The notes: generated from the sequence alone by a model not told the origin. Positions 51,027 through 60,411 are shown, counted from the stretch's first letter. The stretch: 64,000 bases of DNA from CAYUYV01 sp964474635 (GCA_964474635.1 CAYYTT010000002.1:1-64000); one strand, 5' to 3'. Translations and numbers: made by a program.

Positions 51027-51676
51027 GGACGGGCTCCCCCATCGGTTCCTGTCATCGGCGCTGGATCATCGTCCGTATCACGAGCAGTATAGTTGCGCAT
51101 GGACGCGAGGAGTTCCTGGACATCCGGCCGGCCGGCGGCCGATGGCGCGGGCGGCACCCATCGGCGCAAAGGCCCGTCGCGCGGCGGTGAAAATGACGTG
51201 ACGGCAGCCTCACGTGATGCCGGGTCAGACAGGGGGGCGCCAGACAGGGGTGCGCCAGACAGGGGCGCGCCAGGTGTGGGCGCGGGTGGCTTGGGCGCGA
51301 TGGACGCCGGAGACGGGGAGGGCGCCGGCTCCTCGGCCAGAAGCTCCGGATTGGCTCGCGCCGCATCGCTGGAGGCCGCGCGCAGGCGGCGTTCCGCGCG
51401 GCGGCAATGGGCAAGCAGGACCCGAAGTTCCCGGTTCTGGCGGGCACAGGCCTCCATGGATTGCTCCAGGGTCTGGCCCACGGTCTCACCGGCGGTCCGC
51501 ATACGATCAAAGAGCGTCTGTGAGGCGTCGACCTGGGCCGAGAAATCCTGAAGCAGGCCACGCATGGCCCCGAAACTCACCTGCATTCTGCGCAAACGTC
51601 GTTCAACGCGCAAAATCTGCCAAATGAGCGCCATGATGACGAATACGATCAGTCCGTCGAAGATAAGGGCCATCAT
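51023..51676 (-). CDS. DUF6468-type membrane-anchored coiled-coil protein
   Basis: The 217-residue protein has one N-terminal membrane helix (LIFDGLIVFVIMALIWQILR), a coiled coil to about residue 105, a low-complexity Pro/Ala/Ser linker with three GAPLS repeats (encoded by three 15-bp units), and a short conserved-looking C-terminus (PDVQELLASMRNYT). Position between fliM and the MotE-like gene matches the DUF6468 family of Rhodospirillales flagellar clusters; this assignment rests mostly on context. It overlaps both neighbours by four bases, so it is clearly co-translated with fliM. Confidence 0.7.
   Translation of the reverse strand: MMALIFDGLIVFVIMALIWQILRVERRLRRMQVSFGAMRGLLQDFSAQVDASQTLFDRMRTAGETVGQTLEQSMEACARQNRELRVLLAHCRRAERRLRAASSDAARANPELLAEEPAPSPSPASIAPKPPAPTPGAPLSGAPLSGAPLSDPASREAAVTSFSPPRDGPLRRWVPPAPSAAGRPDVQELLASMRNYTARDTDDDPAPMTGTDGGARP
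51226..51270. repeat. 15-bp in-frame repeat in the DUF6468-type gene
   Basis: Three units beginning CAGACAGGGG (51226-51240, 51241-51255, 51256-51270) vary only at the eleventh base. They encode GAPLS on the minus strand. Confidence 0.9.
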
Positions 51677-52758
51677 GTTGGCAGCACTCCACTCAGGGAT
51701 TGTTGATCAACCAGGGATTCGTCCACTTTAACGGCGATGTTGCCATTGCGCTGTCCCATCTCGCCGCGGAGCAATTCCTGACCGCGCAAGAGCAGACGCA
51801 CCGTTGAGTCCGGGGACATGTCGAGGATGATCTGCGTGCCCTTGGTCCAGCCGAGTGCCTCGCCAAGCGTGATGCGCGACTGGGAGAGGATGGCGCGCAG
51901 GTCCACCGTCATTTTCATCAACTCGTTCTTGAAATGATGTTCCCAGGCGCAATCGCCGCCGAAACTCTCCCCCATGAAGACCTGGAGCAGCATGGCGCGC
52001 ACGGGCTCAAGAGTGGCGTAGGGAATGACCAGATCGAGATATCCCGGCAGGTCATTGACATTGACACGGATGCGGACCAGCGCGGCGACATTCGTTGCAC
52101 GGCAGATCTGCGCCAGTTGCGGCGTCGTCTCGAACTGGTCGACATCGAAGGAGACGGACGACACCGGCTCGAACGCGGCGCCCAGACAATCCGCCAGGTG
52201 CTTTGATACCCGGCGCATGAGGCGTTGTTCAATGGATGTCAGGGGGCGGATTTCCGGCGTCTTCTGGCGCTTGTTTCCGGCACCGAGCAGCACCTCGACC
52301 ATGTTGCCGACAAGCCGCGTGTCAAACACGAACATGCTGGAGCCGTCCCATTCCGGCGCCTTCAGCACCGCCATGGCGGTTGGCATAGGGACGGTAGAGA
52401 TGTACTCCCCAAACCGGATCGGCCCAATCGACTCCACGTCCATCAGAACGCTCGCGCCCATGAGCTGGCGCAGATTGTCGGTGGCGGTCCGAACAAAACG
52501 GTCCATGACGACATCCAGCATGGGAAGTCGTTCATAGTTGACGATTGTTGAATCGGCGATGAGCTGCATCACCGAAGGGGTGGGCTGGCCCCCGGTGCCG
52601 GCGGGCGTGTCGAGCAGGCGGTCGATGTCGTTCTGCTGCAGATGGGGATCGACGCCGGAAGGGGAGGCACCGGCCGAGGGAGGCGTCGCGGCGTCCGCCG
52701 CGTCCTCGACTGCGTCGTCAAAAGAGGCCGGGGCTGTGTCGGGATGATCCATGGTCAT
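51673..52758 (-). CDS. fliM: Flagellar motor switch protein FliM
   Basis: The 361-residue C-ring protein links CheY-P binding to rotation switching. It carries QNDIDRLL near the N-terminus, the conserved middle domain (YERLPMLDVVMDRFVRTATDNLRQLM, FGEYISTVPMPTAMAVLKAPEWDG, FVFDTRLVGNMVEVLLGAGNKRQKTPEIRPLTSIEQRLMRR) and a C-terminal SpoA domain. The N-terminal CheY-binding motif is preceded by a ~45-residue Ala/Asp/Pro tail. It overlaps fliL and the DUF6468-type gene by four bases each. Confidence 0.95.
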   Translation of the reverse strand: MTMDHPDTAPASFDDAVEDAADAATPPSAGASPSGVDPHLQQNDIDRLLDTPAGTGGQPTPSVMQLIADSTIVNYERLPMLDVVMDRFVRTATDNLRQLMGASVLMDVESIGPIRFGEYISTVPMPTAMAVLKAPEWDGSSMFVFDTRLVGNMVEVLLGAGNKRQKTPEIRPLTSIEQRLMRRVSKHLADCLGAAFEPVSSVSFDVDQFETTPQLAQICRATNVAALVRIRVNVNDLPGYLDLVIPYATLEPVRAMLLQVFMGESFGGDCAWEHHFKNELMKMTVDLRAILSQSRITLGEALGWTKGTQIILDMSPDSTVRLLLRGQELLRGEMGQRNGNIAVKVDESLVDQQSLSGVLPT

Positions 52759-53276
52759 TTGATCAGCAGCTCCTGTATCAACACGTCGGAGACGATCTCC
52801 CGGTCCAGGATGAGGTTGAACCGGTGGCGAAGATCGAAGCGTAACCGCGTTAACCCTGCAGAACCCCGAAGATCCGTATCTGTCAGTTCAGGGAGATACG
52901 CATGCAGCATGTCCAGAAGATAGGGTTGCCGCTCCCCTAAGAGATCGCCGTGATGCGGTTCGATCACAACGGCGATCCGCAGGCGCATGTGCCCGCTTTG
53001 GGGCGGCGCGCGGTTCAGGATGAGGATCGGCAGATCAATCACGCTCGCCTTCGGCTCCGCGCCGATGGGGGTCGGCTCAGGGGCCGGCGCCAGGGCGTTC
53101 TCGACCCCTGCCAGCCACGCATCGACCGCTTTGCCGCCGCCCGCCGCGAACAGGCCGGCCAGGATGCCCCCGATCCCGACCGCCAGAACGCAAAGAACCA
53201 CGGCCGCAAGGGTCCCGATGCGACGATGCATCGAGTTTTTGGAAGATTTTTCAAGAGTGTCGTCCGGTGCTGCCAT
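52755..53276 (-). CDS. fliL: Flagellar basal-body protein FliL
   Basis: The 173-residue single-pass protein has a membrane segment (LAAVVLCVLAVGIGGILAGLFAAGG) and a periplasmic FliL domain. It contains VIDLPILILNRAPPQSGHMRLRIAVVIEP and a late LRFDLRHRFNLILDREIVSDVLIQELLIK. It surrounds the stator and increases torque. It is the first gene of fliL-fliM-DUF6468-motE and is divergent from fliF, with a 159-base spacer containing the inverted repeat TTCCTAGAGGAA. Confidence 0.9.
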   Translation of the reverse strand: MAAPDDTLEKSSKNSMHRRIGTLAAVVLCVLAVGIGGILAGLFAAGGGKAVDAWLAGVENALAPAPEPTPIGAEPKASVIDLPILILNRAPPQSGHMRLRIAVVIEPHHGDLLGERQPYLLDMLHAYLPELTDTDLRGSAGLTRLRFDLRHRFNLILDREIVSDVLIQELLIK

Positions 53277-53435
53277 AAGACTGAAAGCCCTGATCCTGTA
53301 TCGCTGGGTCCATCGCCCGCCGCACCCGGATGTTCCTAGAGGAAACGGGTTTCGGGCGGTTTAAGTCGGACGATCAAAGACTAGTCCTTTCCAGGATAAA
53401 ATCAGCGTAATCGGGTTTTGGGGGTAAGGCGTCGG

Positions 53436-55151
53436 ATGACGGCAGTGACCGCGGACAAGACCGAGTTCGACAGTTTTGTTCGAACCATGCGTTCTCTTGG
53501 AGATACACGGCTCGTTCTTTTGGCCGCTCTTGGCCTTGGCATGGTCGCGCTGATCGTGCTCATGGCTTACTCGATTTCGCGCCCCAGTTTCTCTCTTCTT
53601 TACAGTGATCTTCAGCCAGAAGATGCCGCCGGGGTTGTTGCCGAAATCGAACGTCTGGGCGTGCCGGTCAGGATCGGCGCCGATGGCACGCGCATCGAAG
53701 TGCCCGAGCAGCAGGTCAGCCGCGTCCGTCTGGAGTTGGCCGGTCGCGGTCTGCCGGTCAGCGGTGCGGCGGGCTATGAGCTGTTCGATGAACAAGGATC
53801 CCTCGGCCTGACCAGCTTTATGCAGCAGGTCAACCGGGTCAGGGCCCTGGAGGGCGAGTTGGCCCGCACCATTCAGTCACTTGAGGCCGTGAAGGCCGCG
53901 CGCGTCCATCTTGTGCTCTCCGAACGCGATGCCTTTACGCGGGAGCGGACGGACCCCAGCGCGTCCGTCGTGGTTAGGGTCAAGCGGGGCGGTGCCCTGG
54001 GTCAGGCGCAGGCCCGAACGATCCGCCATCTCGTCGCCGCCGCCGTTCCAGGATTAGAGCTCAGTAAGGTGACGGTTCTTGATGCGCGCGGAAACACGCT
54101 GCTCGCCGAGGATCAAGGCGCGTTCCCGGGCGCAGGTGCGGTGTCCGACCGGGCATCGGCGCTTGAGGCATCCTTGACCTCGGCCATTGAGCGGTTGCTC
54201 ATTCCCCGCCTGGGGGCCGGCAATGTGCGTGTACAGGCCAATGTGGACCTGTCCATGGATCGCGAAGTCATTCGTGAAAAGATTTTCGATCCGTCCCGTA
54301 CGGCCCTGCGCTCCAGTCAGATTGTGGAGGAGACCGAAGAGTCCCGGGAACTCTCCAGCGATCAGGCGACGACGGTGGAGCAGAACCTGCCCGAAGCCGA
54401 TATTCCTGTCGGTGATGCGGGCACCAACCGCAATGATCTCTATAGAACCGAGGAAACAACCAATTACGAGATTTCCTCCGTGGCAAGAGAGCGTGTGCGT
54501 GAACCCGGCGAGGTGAAACGCGTGAGCGTGGCGGTGATGGTCAATGGAACGCGCACGACGGCGCCGGACGGGACCTCTGTTTACGCACCGCGTTCCGCCG
54601 AGGAATTGCAGCGCATCGAGGCCCTTGTGAAATCGGCCATTGGCTTTGATGAGGCGCGGGGCGACCGGGTCACGATCGAAAACCTCGAGTTCGTAGCCCT
54701 CGAGACGACCCTGCCGCCGGTGACCGATGTCTCGGTGACACAGGTCCTGAGCCGAAACATCGTGACCGTCATCCAGTGGCTTGTCCTGCTGACAATCTCC
54801 GTACTTGTTTTGATGATTGGTGTGCGTCCTGTCGTGGACCGGCTCATCGCGGCCATGCCTGCCGCTGGCGCGGGATCCCCATCCCCGTCCGAGGCACCGG
54901 CGGAGAATGCGGAGGCCCTGGCCCTGCCGGATCAGGCCGGGCCGGAGATCCCGCAACTGGAGTCCATGTCGGACAGTCGCGCCGTCTCGGCCGCGTCTGT
55001 TGATGTTGCCCTGGAACAGATGATGGAACTGCGCGCGGTGAAGGGGGAGGTGCGTGCAAGCTCAATCCGCAAGCTGGGCCAGATTGTCGACGAGAACCCC
55101 GAGGAGATGCTCGCCATCATGAGAAGCTGGATCCACGAGGAGGCCGTTTGA
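53436..55151 (+). CDS. fliF: Flagellar MS-ring protein
   Basis: The 571-residue MS-ring subunit has a first membrane helix (VLLAALGLGMVALIVLMAYSI), the ring-building motifs (FSLLYSDLQPEDAAGVVAEIERLGVPVRIGADGTRIEVPEQQVS, GYELFDEQGSLGLTSFMQQVNRVRALEGELARTIQSLEAVKAARVHLV), a C-terminal membrane segment (VIQWLVLLTISVLVLMIGV), and the FliG-binding tail (SSIRKLGQIVDENPEEMLAIMRSWIHEEAV). The ATG at 53436 is preceded by GGGGTAAGG; an upstream TTG at 53418 is less likely. Confidence 0.96.
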   Translation: MTAVTADKTEFDSFVRTMRSLGDTRLVLLAALGLGMVALIVLMAYSISRPSFSLLYSDLQPEDAAGVVAEIERLGVPVRIGADGTRIEVPEQQVSRVRLELAGRGLPVSGAAGYELFDEQGSLGLTSFMQQVNRVRALEGELARTIQSLEAVKAARVHLVLSERDAFTRERTDPSASVVVRVKRGGALGQAQARTIRHLVAAAVPGLELSKVTVLDARGNTLLAEDQGAFPGAGAVSDRASALEASLTSAIERLLIPRLGAGNVRVQANVDLSMDREVIREKIFDPSRTALRSSQIVEETEESRELSSDQATTVEQNLPEADIPVGDAGTNRNDLYRTEETTNYEISSVARERVREPGEVKRVSVAVMVNGTRTTAPDGTSVYAPRSAEELQRIEALVKSAIGFDEARGDRVTIENLEFVALETTLPPVTDVSVTQVLSRNIVTVIQWLVLLTISVLVLMIGVRPVVDRLIAAMPAAGAGSPSPSEAPAENAEALALPDQAGPEIPQLESMSDSRAVSAASVDVALEQMMELRAVKGEVRASSIRKLGQIVDENPEEMLAIMRSWIHEEAV

Positions 55152-55155
55152 TCCC

Positions 55156-55782
55156 ATGCGCGCTTTTCTCTTCGAACGGTCCTTCGACAAACCTGTTCCG
55201 CCGCCGCCCGATCCCGGACCTCCGCCCGAACCCACCGTCACGGTGCGCGAAGCGGAGGAAATGGTCAGCGCCGCGCGTCAGGAAAGTTATGACAAGGGGT
55301 ATGCGGAGGGCGTAGCCCAGGCGCGCGAGGACCTCAGCGAGCAGGTCAAGACTCGGATCGCCGAAAGCCTGGAGGCGGTACGCCGCGAACTGCCAAAGGT
55401 CGACAGTGATCTGGCCGAGGTGTTGACCGATATCGAGGTAAGGGCGACCCGGGTAATCTTGAGCCTGGTCTCCCACTTCGCGCCGCGTCTGTCGGATGTC
55501 ATCGCGCAAGGCTTGGCGCGGGATCTGGTGGCAAAGGCATTATCCGTAGCAGGAAATAAGCCGGATCTGATCGTGGAATGTTCACAAGAGGTGAGTGCCT
55601 TCATCAAAGAGGCCTTCGATTGGGACGGCGACGGGCAGGCCATCACGGTGCGCACGGACGCGGACCTGAAGGGTGCGGCCGTCAAGGTGCGCTGGGAGCA
55701 CGGCGAGGTCTTCTGGGATCCGGCCGATACCCAAAGCGAAGTCGACGCCCTTCTGGCCGCCGCCGCTGAGACTTTGGAATAG
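55156..55782 (+). CDS. fliH: Flagellar export regulator FliH
   Basis: The ~208-residue protein regulates FliI and docks it to the C-ring. It starts MRAFLFERSFDKPV-type with a Pro-rich stretch, then the GxxxG-like/coiled-coil part (SAARQESYDKGYAEGVAQAREDLSEQVKTRIAESLEAVRREL) and a C-terminal globular part related to F1 delta. FliH is poorly conserved; its place between fliF and fliN supports the call. It begins four bases after the fliF stop. Confidence 0.85.
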   Translation: MRAFLFERSFDKPVPPPPDPGPPPEPTVTVREAEEMVSAARQESYDKGYAEGVAQAREDLSEQVKTRIAESLEAVRRELPKVDSDLAEVLTDIEVRATRVILSLVSHFAPRLSDVIAQGLARDLVAKALSVAGNKPDLIVECSQEVSAFIKEAFDWDGDGQAITVRTDADLKGAAVKVRWEHGEVFWDPADTQSEVDALLAAAAETLE

Positions 55783-55838
55783 GGTGATCCTTCCAAGGCA
55801 AAGGCCTAAGACTATCATCAATCAGGGGAGAGACTTAC

Positions 55839-56258
55839 ATGGCAAACGATCCGCATCAGACGGATAATTCTTTCACCAAGGGAACGCGAGGCGTTGAGGC
55901 CGAAACGGGCGAGCCGGCCAAGGGGGACGCATCGGCCACTGGCGGTGCATCCGCGCAGCCCGGTCAAAAAGATGCTTCGGGGGAGGACGGACGGCTGCAG
56001 GCGCTTCATGCGGTGCCTGTGGACCTGCAGGTTGTTCTCGGTCATGCCTCCCTGCCCGTGGCGCAACTTTTGAAGCTGTCCCGCGGCGCCGTGGTGGAGA
56101 TTGACCGCAAGGTGGGCGAAAGCGTCGACATTCATGTGAACAGCCACCTGGTCGCCCGCGGCGAGGTGGTGATCCTCGACGATAACAAGCTCGGCATTAC
56201 ACTGACGGATATTGCCGGAGCGCAGAGCCTTGCGGGTCTGCCCGGGCGGGTCGCATGA
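55839..56258 (+). CDS. fliN: Flagellar motor switch protein FliN
   Basis: The 139-residue C-ring protein has a SpoA domain in its second half: AVPVDLQVVLGHASLPVAQLLKLSRGAVVEIDRKVGESVDIHVNSHLVARGEVVILDDNKLGITLTDI. The first 55 residues are low-complexity. It overlaps fliP by four bases. Confidence 0.95.
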   Translation: MANDPHQTDNSFTKGTRGVEAETGEPAKGDASATGGASAQPGQKDASGEDGRLQALHAVPVDLQVVLGHASLPVAQLLKLSRGAVVEIDRKVGESVDIHVNSHLVARGEVVILDDNKLGITLTDIAGAQSLAGLPGRVA

Positions 56259-57109
56259 GGGTCGCCCGGTTCATGGCACGTTTGAGCAGTCTGTCCATTT
56301 GTGTGCTGATGCTTTTGGCATCTGGGGACGTGGAGGCGGCGCCGATCACGCTGCAAATCGGCGATGAGCCGGCCGCCTTTACCGGCCGGCTGTTCCAGAT
56401 CATTGCTCTGATGACGGTATTGAGCCTCGCGCCATGGATTTTGATGACCGTGACGAGCTTCATCAGAATCGTGATCGTGTTGTCGCTGCTTCGCACGGCC
56501 CTGGGGCTGCAGCAGACCCCGCCCAATATGGTGGTCATCTCCCTGGCCCTGTTCCTGACGGCCTTCATTATGGCGCCGACCATGGACAGGGCGTGGCTCA
56601 ATGGTGTCAACCCCATGCTGAATGATACGGTGACACCGGAGCAGGGGATCGAGCGCACCATTGCCCCTTTTAGGGATTTCATGGAGCTGGAGGTGCGGCC
56701 CAAGGATCTTGCCCTCTTTCAAACCTTGCGCGGGAGTGCCGCTCAGTCTACGGATGGTGGAGATCTTCTTGGAGGGAGCGGCGAGGCGAGTGAAGCCGGC
56801 GACAGGGCGGGACTTGCCAGCACGCTCGATGCCTTGGAGCCCCAAAGGGGCGAGGACCGGGCGCCTTTGAGCGTCCTTGTGCCCGCGTTCATCATTTCCG
56901 AATTGCGGCGGGCCTTCGAGATTGGCTTTCTCGTCTTCATGCCGTTTCTGGTGGTGGACATCGTGGTTGCGGCCATATTGATGGCCATGGGCATGATGAT
57001 GCTGCCCCCTGCCATTGTGTCCTTACCCTTCAAGATTGTCTTCTTCGTGATGATTGATGGCTGGAACCTGATCGCCGGCAATCTCGTGAAGTCATTCGCA
57101 GGCGGATAG
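56255..57109 (+). CDS. fliP: Flagellar export gate protein FliP
   Basis: The 284-residue FliP has a cleavable signal peptide (LSSLSICVLMLLASGDVEA) and the highly conserved membrane core: LMTVLSLAPWILMTVTSFIRIVIVLSLLRTALGLQQTPPNMVVISLALFLTAFIMAPT, then the C-terminal LVPAFIISELRRAFEIGFLVFMPFLVVDIVVAAILMAMGMMMLPPAIVSLPFKIVFFV. It makes the export pore with FliQ and FliR. The acidic periplasmic insertion of ~50 residues before the last helices is normal. fliO, often upstream, is not seen. Confidence 0.97.
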   Translation: MRVARFMARLSSLSICVLMLLASGDVEAAPITLQIGDEPAAFTGRLFQIIALMTVLSLAPWILMTVTSFIRIVIVLSLLRTALGLQQTPPNMVVISLALFLTAFIMAPTMDRAWLNGVNPMLNDTVTPEQGIERTIAPFRDFMELEVRPKDLALFQTLRGSAAQSTDGGDLLGGSGEASEAGDRAGLASTLDALEPQRGEDRAPLSVLVPAFIISELRRAFEIGFLVFMPFLVVDIVVAAILMAMGMMMLPPAIVSLPFKIVFFVMIDGWNLIAGNLVKSFAGG

Positions 57110-57170
57110 ATCACCTGGGCACAGCCCATAACTCCCAATCCCGATGTGAACGAAAGGACCCTGGTGCGCC

Positions 57171-58196
57171 ATGGGAGCGATCAAGATACGCGATAACTAC
57201 CATGCCCTGACCGGGCCGGAAAAGGCGGCCATCATGTTCCTGACCATCGGCGAGGATCGTTCCTCCTCCATGATGGAACGGCTCGAAGAGGATGAAATCC
57301 GGATCGTGTCCCGGGCCATGGCGGGGCTCGGCACCATCACCGCGCCCCTGCTTGAGGAACTGATTTCCCAATTCACCGAACGTATGGCCCGGGGCGGCGC
57401 CGTCATCGGCAACTTTGACAGTGCCGAGCGCATGCTGAGCAGCTTCATGCCCAAGGACCGCGTCGCGGATATTATGAACTATATCCGGGGCCCCGGCGGG
57501 CGGTCCGCCTGGGAGCGGATGTCCAATGTCAACGAGACCCTGCTCGCCAAATATCTGCAAGGGGAGCATGAGCAAACCATCGCCGTTGTCCTGTCGAAGA
57601 TCGCCCCGGACCATGCGGCCAAGGTGCTGCCCTTGCTGCCAAGACCGCTCGTGCGCGACGTGATCCGGCGCATGGTGTCGCTCCAATCGGTGTCCCAGGA
57701 GATCCTGGCGGATATCGAGGAAATGCTGCACCGGGAACTGATGATCGATTATGCCCAGAGCCGCGGCGGTGACACCCACGAGCACCTGGCCGAGGTGTTC
57801 AACAGGACCGGCCAGGACCTCCTGCAGGATTTGATGACCGATTTGGAGGAGGATGATCCGGAGGCCGTCGGCCGCATCAAGCAGCTGATGTTTACTTTTG
57901 AGGATCTGGTTGAACTCGACCCCATCTCGCTTGGCACCGTCATTCGCTCCTGCGACACGGATCTGTTGGTCTACGCCCTGAAGGCCTGTGATGAGGAAAC
58001 GCGGCAGATTTTCCTGTCCCACATGTCCCAAAGGGCTGGTGCAATCCTGATCGAGACGACCGAAAGCCTTGGTCCCGTGCTCAGCCGTGACGTGGAGGCG
58101 GCGAAGACGGCGATCGTGCGCAAGGCTAAGGAACTGGCCGAGGCCGGAACGATTGTGATCCAGCGCGATGGCGAGGGGGACGGCATCATCTATTGA
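57171..58196 (+). CDS. fliG: Flagellar motor switch protein FliG
   Basis: The 341-residue torque-generating C-ring protein has an N-terminal FliF-binding domain (LTGPEKAAIMFLTIGEDRSSSMMERLEEDEIRIVSRAMAGLG), a middle armadillo part with EHEQTIAVVLSKIAPDHAAKVLPLLP, and a C-terminal domain with the charged torque helix (FTFEDLVELDPISLGTVIRS, FLSHMSQRAGAILIETTESLGP). It lies after fliP rather than directly after fliF, an uncommon order for alphaproteobacteria. Confidence 0.95.
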   Translation: MGAIKIRDNYHALTGPEKAAIMFLTIGEDRSSSMMERLEEDEIRIVSRAMAGLGTITAPLLEELISQFTERMARGGAVIGNFDSAERMLSSFMPKDRVADIMNYIRGPGGRSAWERMSNVNETLLAKYLQGEHEQTIAVVLSKIAPDHAAKVLPLLPRPLVRDVIRRMVSLQSVSQEILADIEEMLHRELMIDYAQSRGGDTHEHLAEVFNRTGQDLLQDLMTDLEEDDPEAVGRIKQLMFTFEDLVELDPISLGTVIRSCDTDLLVYALKACDEETRQIFLSHMSQRAGAILIETTESLGPVLSRDVEAAKTAIVRKAKELAEAGTIVIQRDGEGDGIIY

Positions 58197-58219
58197 GGGC
58201 CGCCGGGCTTGCCACACGT

Positions 58220-58246
58220 CCCGGGGTGCCGTGCGGCACGCCCGGG
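58220..58246. terminator. Hairpin at the fliG/flhG convergent junction
   Basis: CCCGGGGTGCCG (58220-58231) pairs with CGGCACGCCCGGG (58234-58246) with one bulge. It lies between the ends of two convergent operons, so it may terminate both, though there is no T-tract on either side. Confidence 0.5.
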
Positions 58247-58255
58247 GCTCTTGGC

Positions 58256-59116
58256 TCAATCGTCCGGGATGAGCTTTCTGGACAGATCTTCCACCGCCTT
58301 GGCCGCCGGCGCCTGGGGAAAGGTGGCGATGATGGGGGTTTGGCGCCGGATCGAGTCGCGCACCTTGGAATCGCGGGGCAGGATTCCGGCGAGGGGCGGT
58401 TCATGCTTCAGAAAATTGCGGCAGGCATTGGCCAGGGCCTCGTAAGTGCGCTGGCCGGCCATTTTTCCCTCGGCCTGATTGATCACGATACGAATGTCAC
58501 TGGAGCGATCACGCATCATGGAAACCTTGATGAACGCGTAAGCGTCCGTCAGGGAGGTGGGCTCGTCGGTGGCCACCACCAGGATCATGTCGGACAGACT
58601 GCTCAAGGTGGTGACGGCAGCGTCGATGCCGGCCGACAGATCCAGGATGATATGATCATAGGACTGACCGACTCGCTTCAGGCCCACGGCGAGTTCCACA
58701 AGGTCTTCCCGGCGCAGAAGGCTCAACGCGCCGGAACCCGAACGCCCCGCCAGTACGTCAAAGCCGCCCGGCGTTCCGGCACCGCCATGGAATTTGCTGA
58801 CCGCATCCTGCAGTTCAAGGTGCCCCGCGACCACGGCGCCCAGATCGCGGTTCGGTGTGAGGCCCAATTGGACGTCCACATTGGCAAGGCCAAGATCACC
58901 GTCGAAGATCAAAACACGGCGCGCCCGGTGGGCGAGGGCATGGGCAAGGCTTACGGCGAACCATGTCTTGCCGACCCCGCCCTTGCCGGACGCGACCGCG
59001 ATGATCGCGCCCGCACGGGGACGTGGCTCGGCTTCGGTCCGGCTTTGGGTGCGTTCGGACGGGTTCGTCGGCCCCAGGTCGGCGGTGGACGAGGGAATGG
59101 GCGCGGTCTCGCTCAT
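58256..59116 (-). CDS. flhG: MinD-like ATPase FlhG (FleN)
   Basis: The 286-residue MinD/ParA-type ATPase controls flagellar number with FlhF. It has deviant Walker A GKGGVGKT in IIAVASGKGGVGKTWFAVSLAHAL, then RVLIFDGDLGLANVDVQLGL and the switch/DLSAG region (YDHIILDLSAGIDAAVTTLSS). The ATG at 59116 overlaps the flhF stop (ATGA). The longer open frame upstream runs antiparallel in another phase of flhF and is a shadow. Confidence 0.92.
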   Translation of the reverse strand: MSETAPIPSSTADLGPTNPSERTQSRTEAEPRPRAGAIIAVASGKGGVGKTWFAVSLAHALAHRARRVLIFDGDLGLANVDVQLGLTPNRDLGAVVAGHLELQDAVSKFHGGAGTPGGFDVLAGRSGSGALSLLRREDLVELAVGLKRVGQSYDHIILDLSAGIDAAVTTLSSLSDMILVVATDEPTSLTDAYAFIKVSMMRDRSSDIRIVINQAEGKMAGQRTYEALANACRNFLKHEPPLAGILPRDSKVRDSIRRQTPIIATFPQAPAAKAVEDLSRKLIPDD

Positions 59117-60390
59117 GGGATGGGGCTCTCCTTGTGCAGGCGCCGGGTCTGCGACGTGGATTGGGGCGTCGTCCGGGGTTCCGGTTCGGCCGGTGATGGG
59201 GGTGCGGAGTGTATCGCCGGCTGACCGGCGCCACCGCCGGGAGCCTGTGGCCTGGCCGACGGTGGGACCGAAAGCACGAGCCGGGCGAGCAGGCCGGGAT
59301 CCATGGGCGTCAGGCCCTCGGCGAGGTAGGGTGTGCGGCTCGCCTGGGCCAGTGCAAGGCCCGTGGACTGGAGCAGCCACAGGATACTGCCGAGCCGGCG
59401 TGCCGCGTCGATCCGTGTCACGATCAGTCTGCGTGCGCCCATTTCCTGAAAAATCCGGGCACTGTCGACGAGGTCGCCAATATCCGCGCCGGCGGCAAGC
59501 ACGAGCACGGGCTCCATGTCGGCGGCTTTCAAAAAGGCGATCAGGTCCTCCCGTTCCGCCCGGTTGAACGGGTTGGTGCCCGGCGTGTCCACGATGATGG
59601 TGCGCGGCCCTTGCGCGGCGCCGGCCCGGGCCTTCGCCACCGCCGCCTGCAGTGCCTGGGGCGTGTCGGCGGCGGTGCACTCGGCCTCCAAAAGCCCGGC
59701 GAATGCCTCCATCTGCGCCACGCCCCCTGCCTTGACCGTGTCCGTCGTAATCAGGTCCACGTGACCGCCGGCAAGGACCGCGCGGGCGGCCAGTTTGGCG
59801 GCGCTTGCGGTCTTGCCAACGCCGGGTGGCCCGATCAAAAGAAGGGGGCGGCGCGGAACATCCGGCAGGGGCGAGAAACCGAACCGGGTTTCCATGGCGG
59901 CCGTGAGGGCGAGAGCGCCGGTTTCGGCGTCAAAGCGTTTGGCATCGGCCAGTATGGCTTTGCCGAGGGCGCTTGGCACCCGGTGAAAAACGAGGGCCTG
60001 CCCCACATCGCGCAGGTCCAGCGGCGCGCTCGGGGCCGGCGCGTGAGACTGCGCGGGGCCGGCATGGCGCTCCTGGGGCGGAGGAATCACGGCAGGTGTT
60101 TGGGGCTGGGGCGCCGCGCGCGCACCGCCCCGGGGTTCGATGGGCGTGCCCAGTTCGGCCTGGAGCCGGGCGCGCAAGGCCGCCTCTATGGCGCTGGTCT
60201 CATCGAGCGTGTGGGCAACGCGCCGGGTGGCGGCGGGGTCGGGGATTTGCTCCACGGCGGCCCGCACCTCCACCCCGCGCCCGCGCCGCCCTTCATAGGT
60301 CGACACGATGATGGCGTCATCGCCCATGGCCTCGCGAACCTGAGCCATGGCCTCGGCCATCGTAGGAGCGGTGAAGGTTCGAATACGCAT
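59113..60390 (-). CDS. flhF: SRP-like GTPase FlhF
   Basis: The 425-residue SRP54-type GTPase sets the site and number of flagella. It opens MRIRTFTAPTMAEAMAQVREAMGDDAIIVST, typical FlhF, followed by a Pro/Ala linker. The NG domain holds G1 LLIGPPGVGKTASAAKLAAR, a DLITTDTVKAGGVAQM segment, DTPGTNPFNRAE and VTRIDAARRLG. The last ~60 residues are Pro/Ser-rich. It lies between flhA copy 2 and flhG, the standard order. Confidence 0.94.
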   Translation of the reverse strand: MRIRTFTAPTMAEAMAQVREAMGDDAIIVSTYEGRRGRGVEVRAAVEQIPDPAATRRVAHTLDETSAIEAALRARLQAELGTPIEPRGGARAAPQPQTPAVIPPPQERHAGPAQSHAPAPSAPLDLRDVGQALVFHRVPSALGKAILADAKRFDAETGALALTAAMETRFGFSPLPDVPRRPLLLIGPPGVGKTASAAKLAARAVLAGGHVDLITTDTVKAGGVAQMEAFAGLLEAECTAADTPQALQAAVAKARAGAAQGPRTIIVDTPGTNPFNRAEREDLIAFLKAADMEPVLVLAAGADIGDLVDSARIFQEMGARRLIVTRIDAARRLGSILWLLQSTGLALAQASRTPYLAEGLTPMDPGLLARLVLSVPPSARPQAPGGGAGQPAIHSAPPSPAEPEPRTTPQSTSQTRRLHKESPIP

Positions 60391-60411
60391 GGATGCCGGT
60401 CCCCTTCAGGC

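Noticed and set aside
58256..59680. Long frame including flhG
   Set aside because: The part beyond 59116 is antiphase to flhF and not conserved; the ATG at 59116 overlaps the flhF stop as expected.
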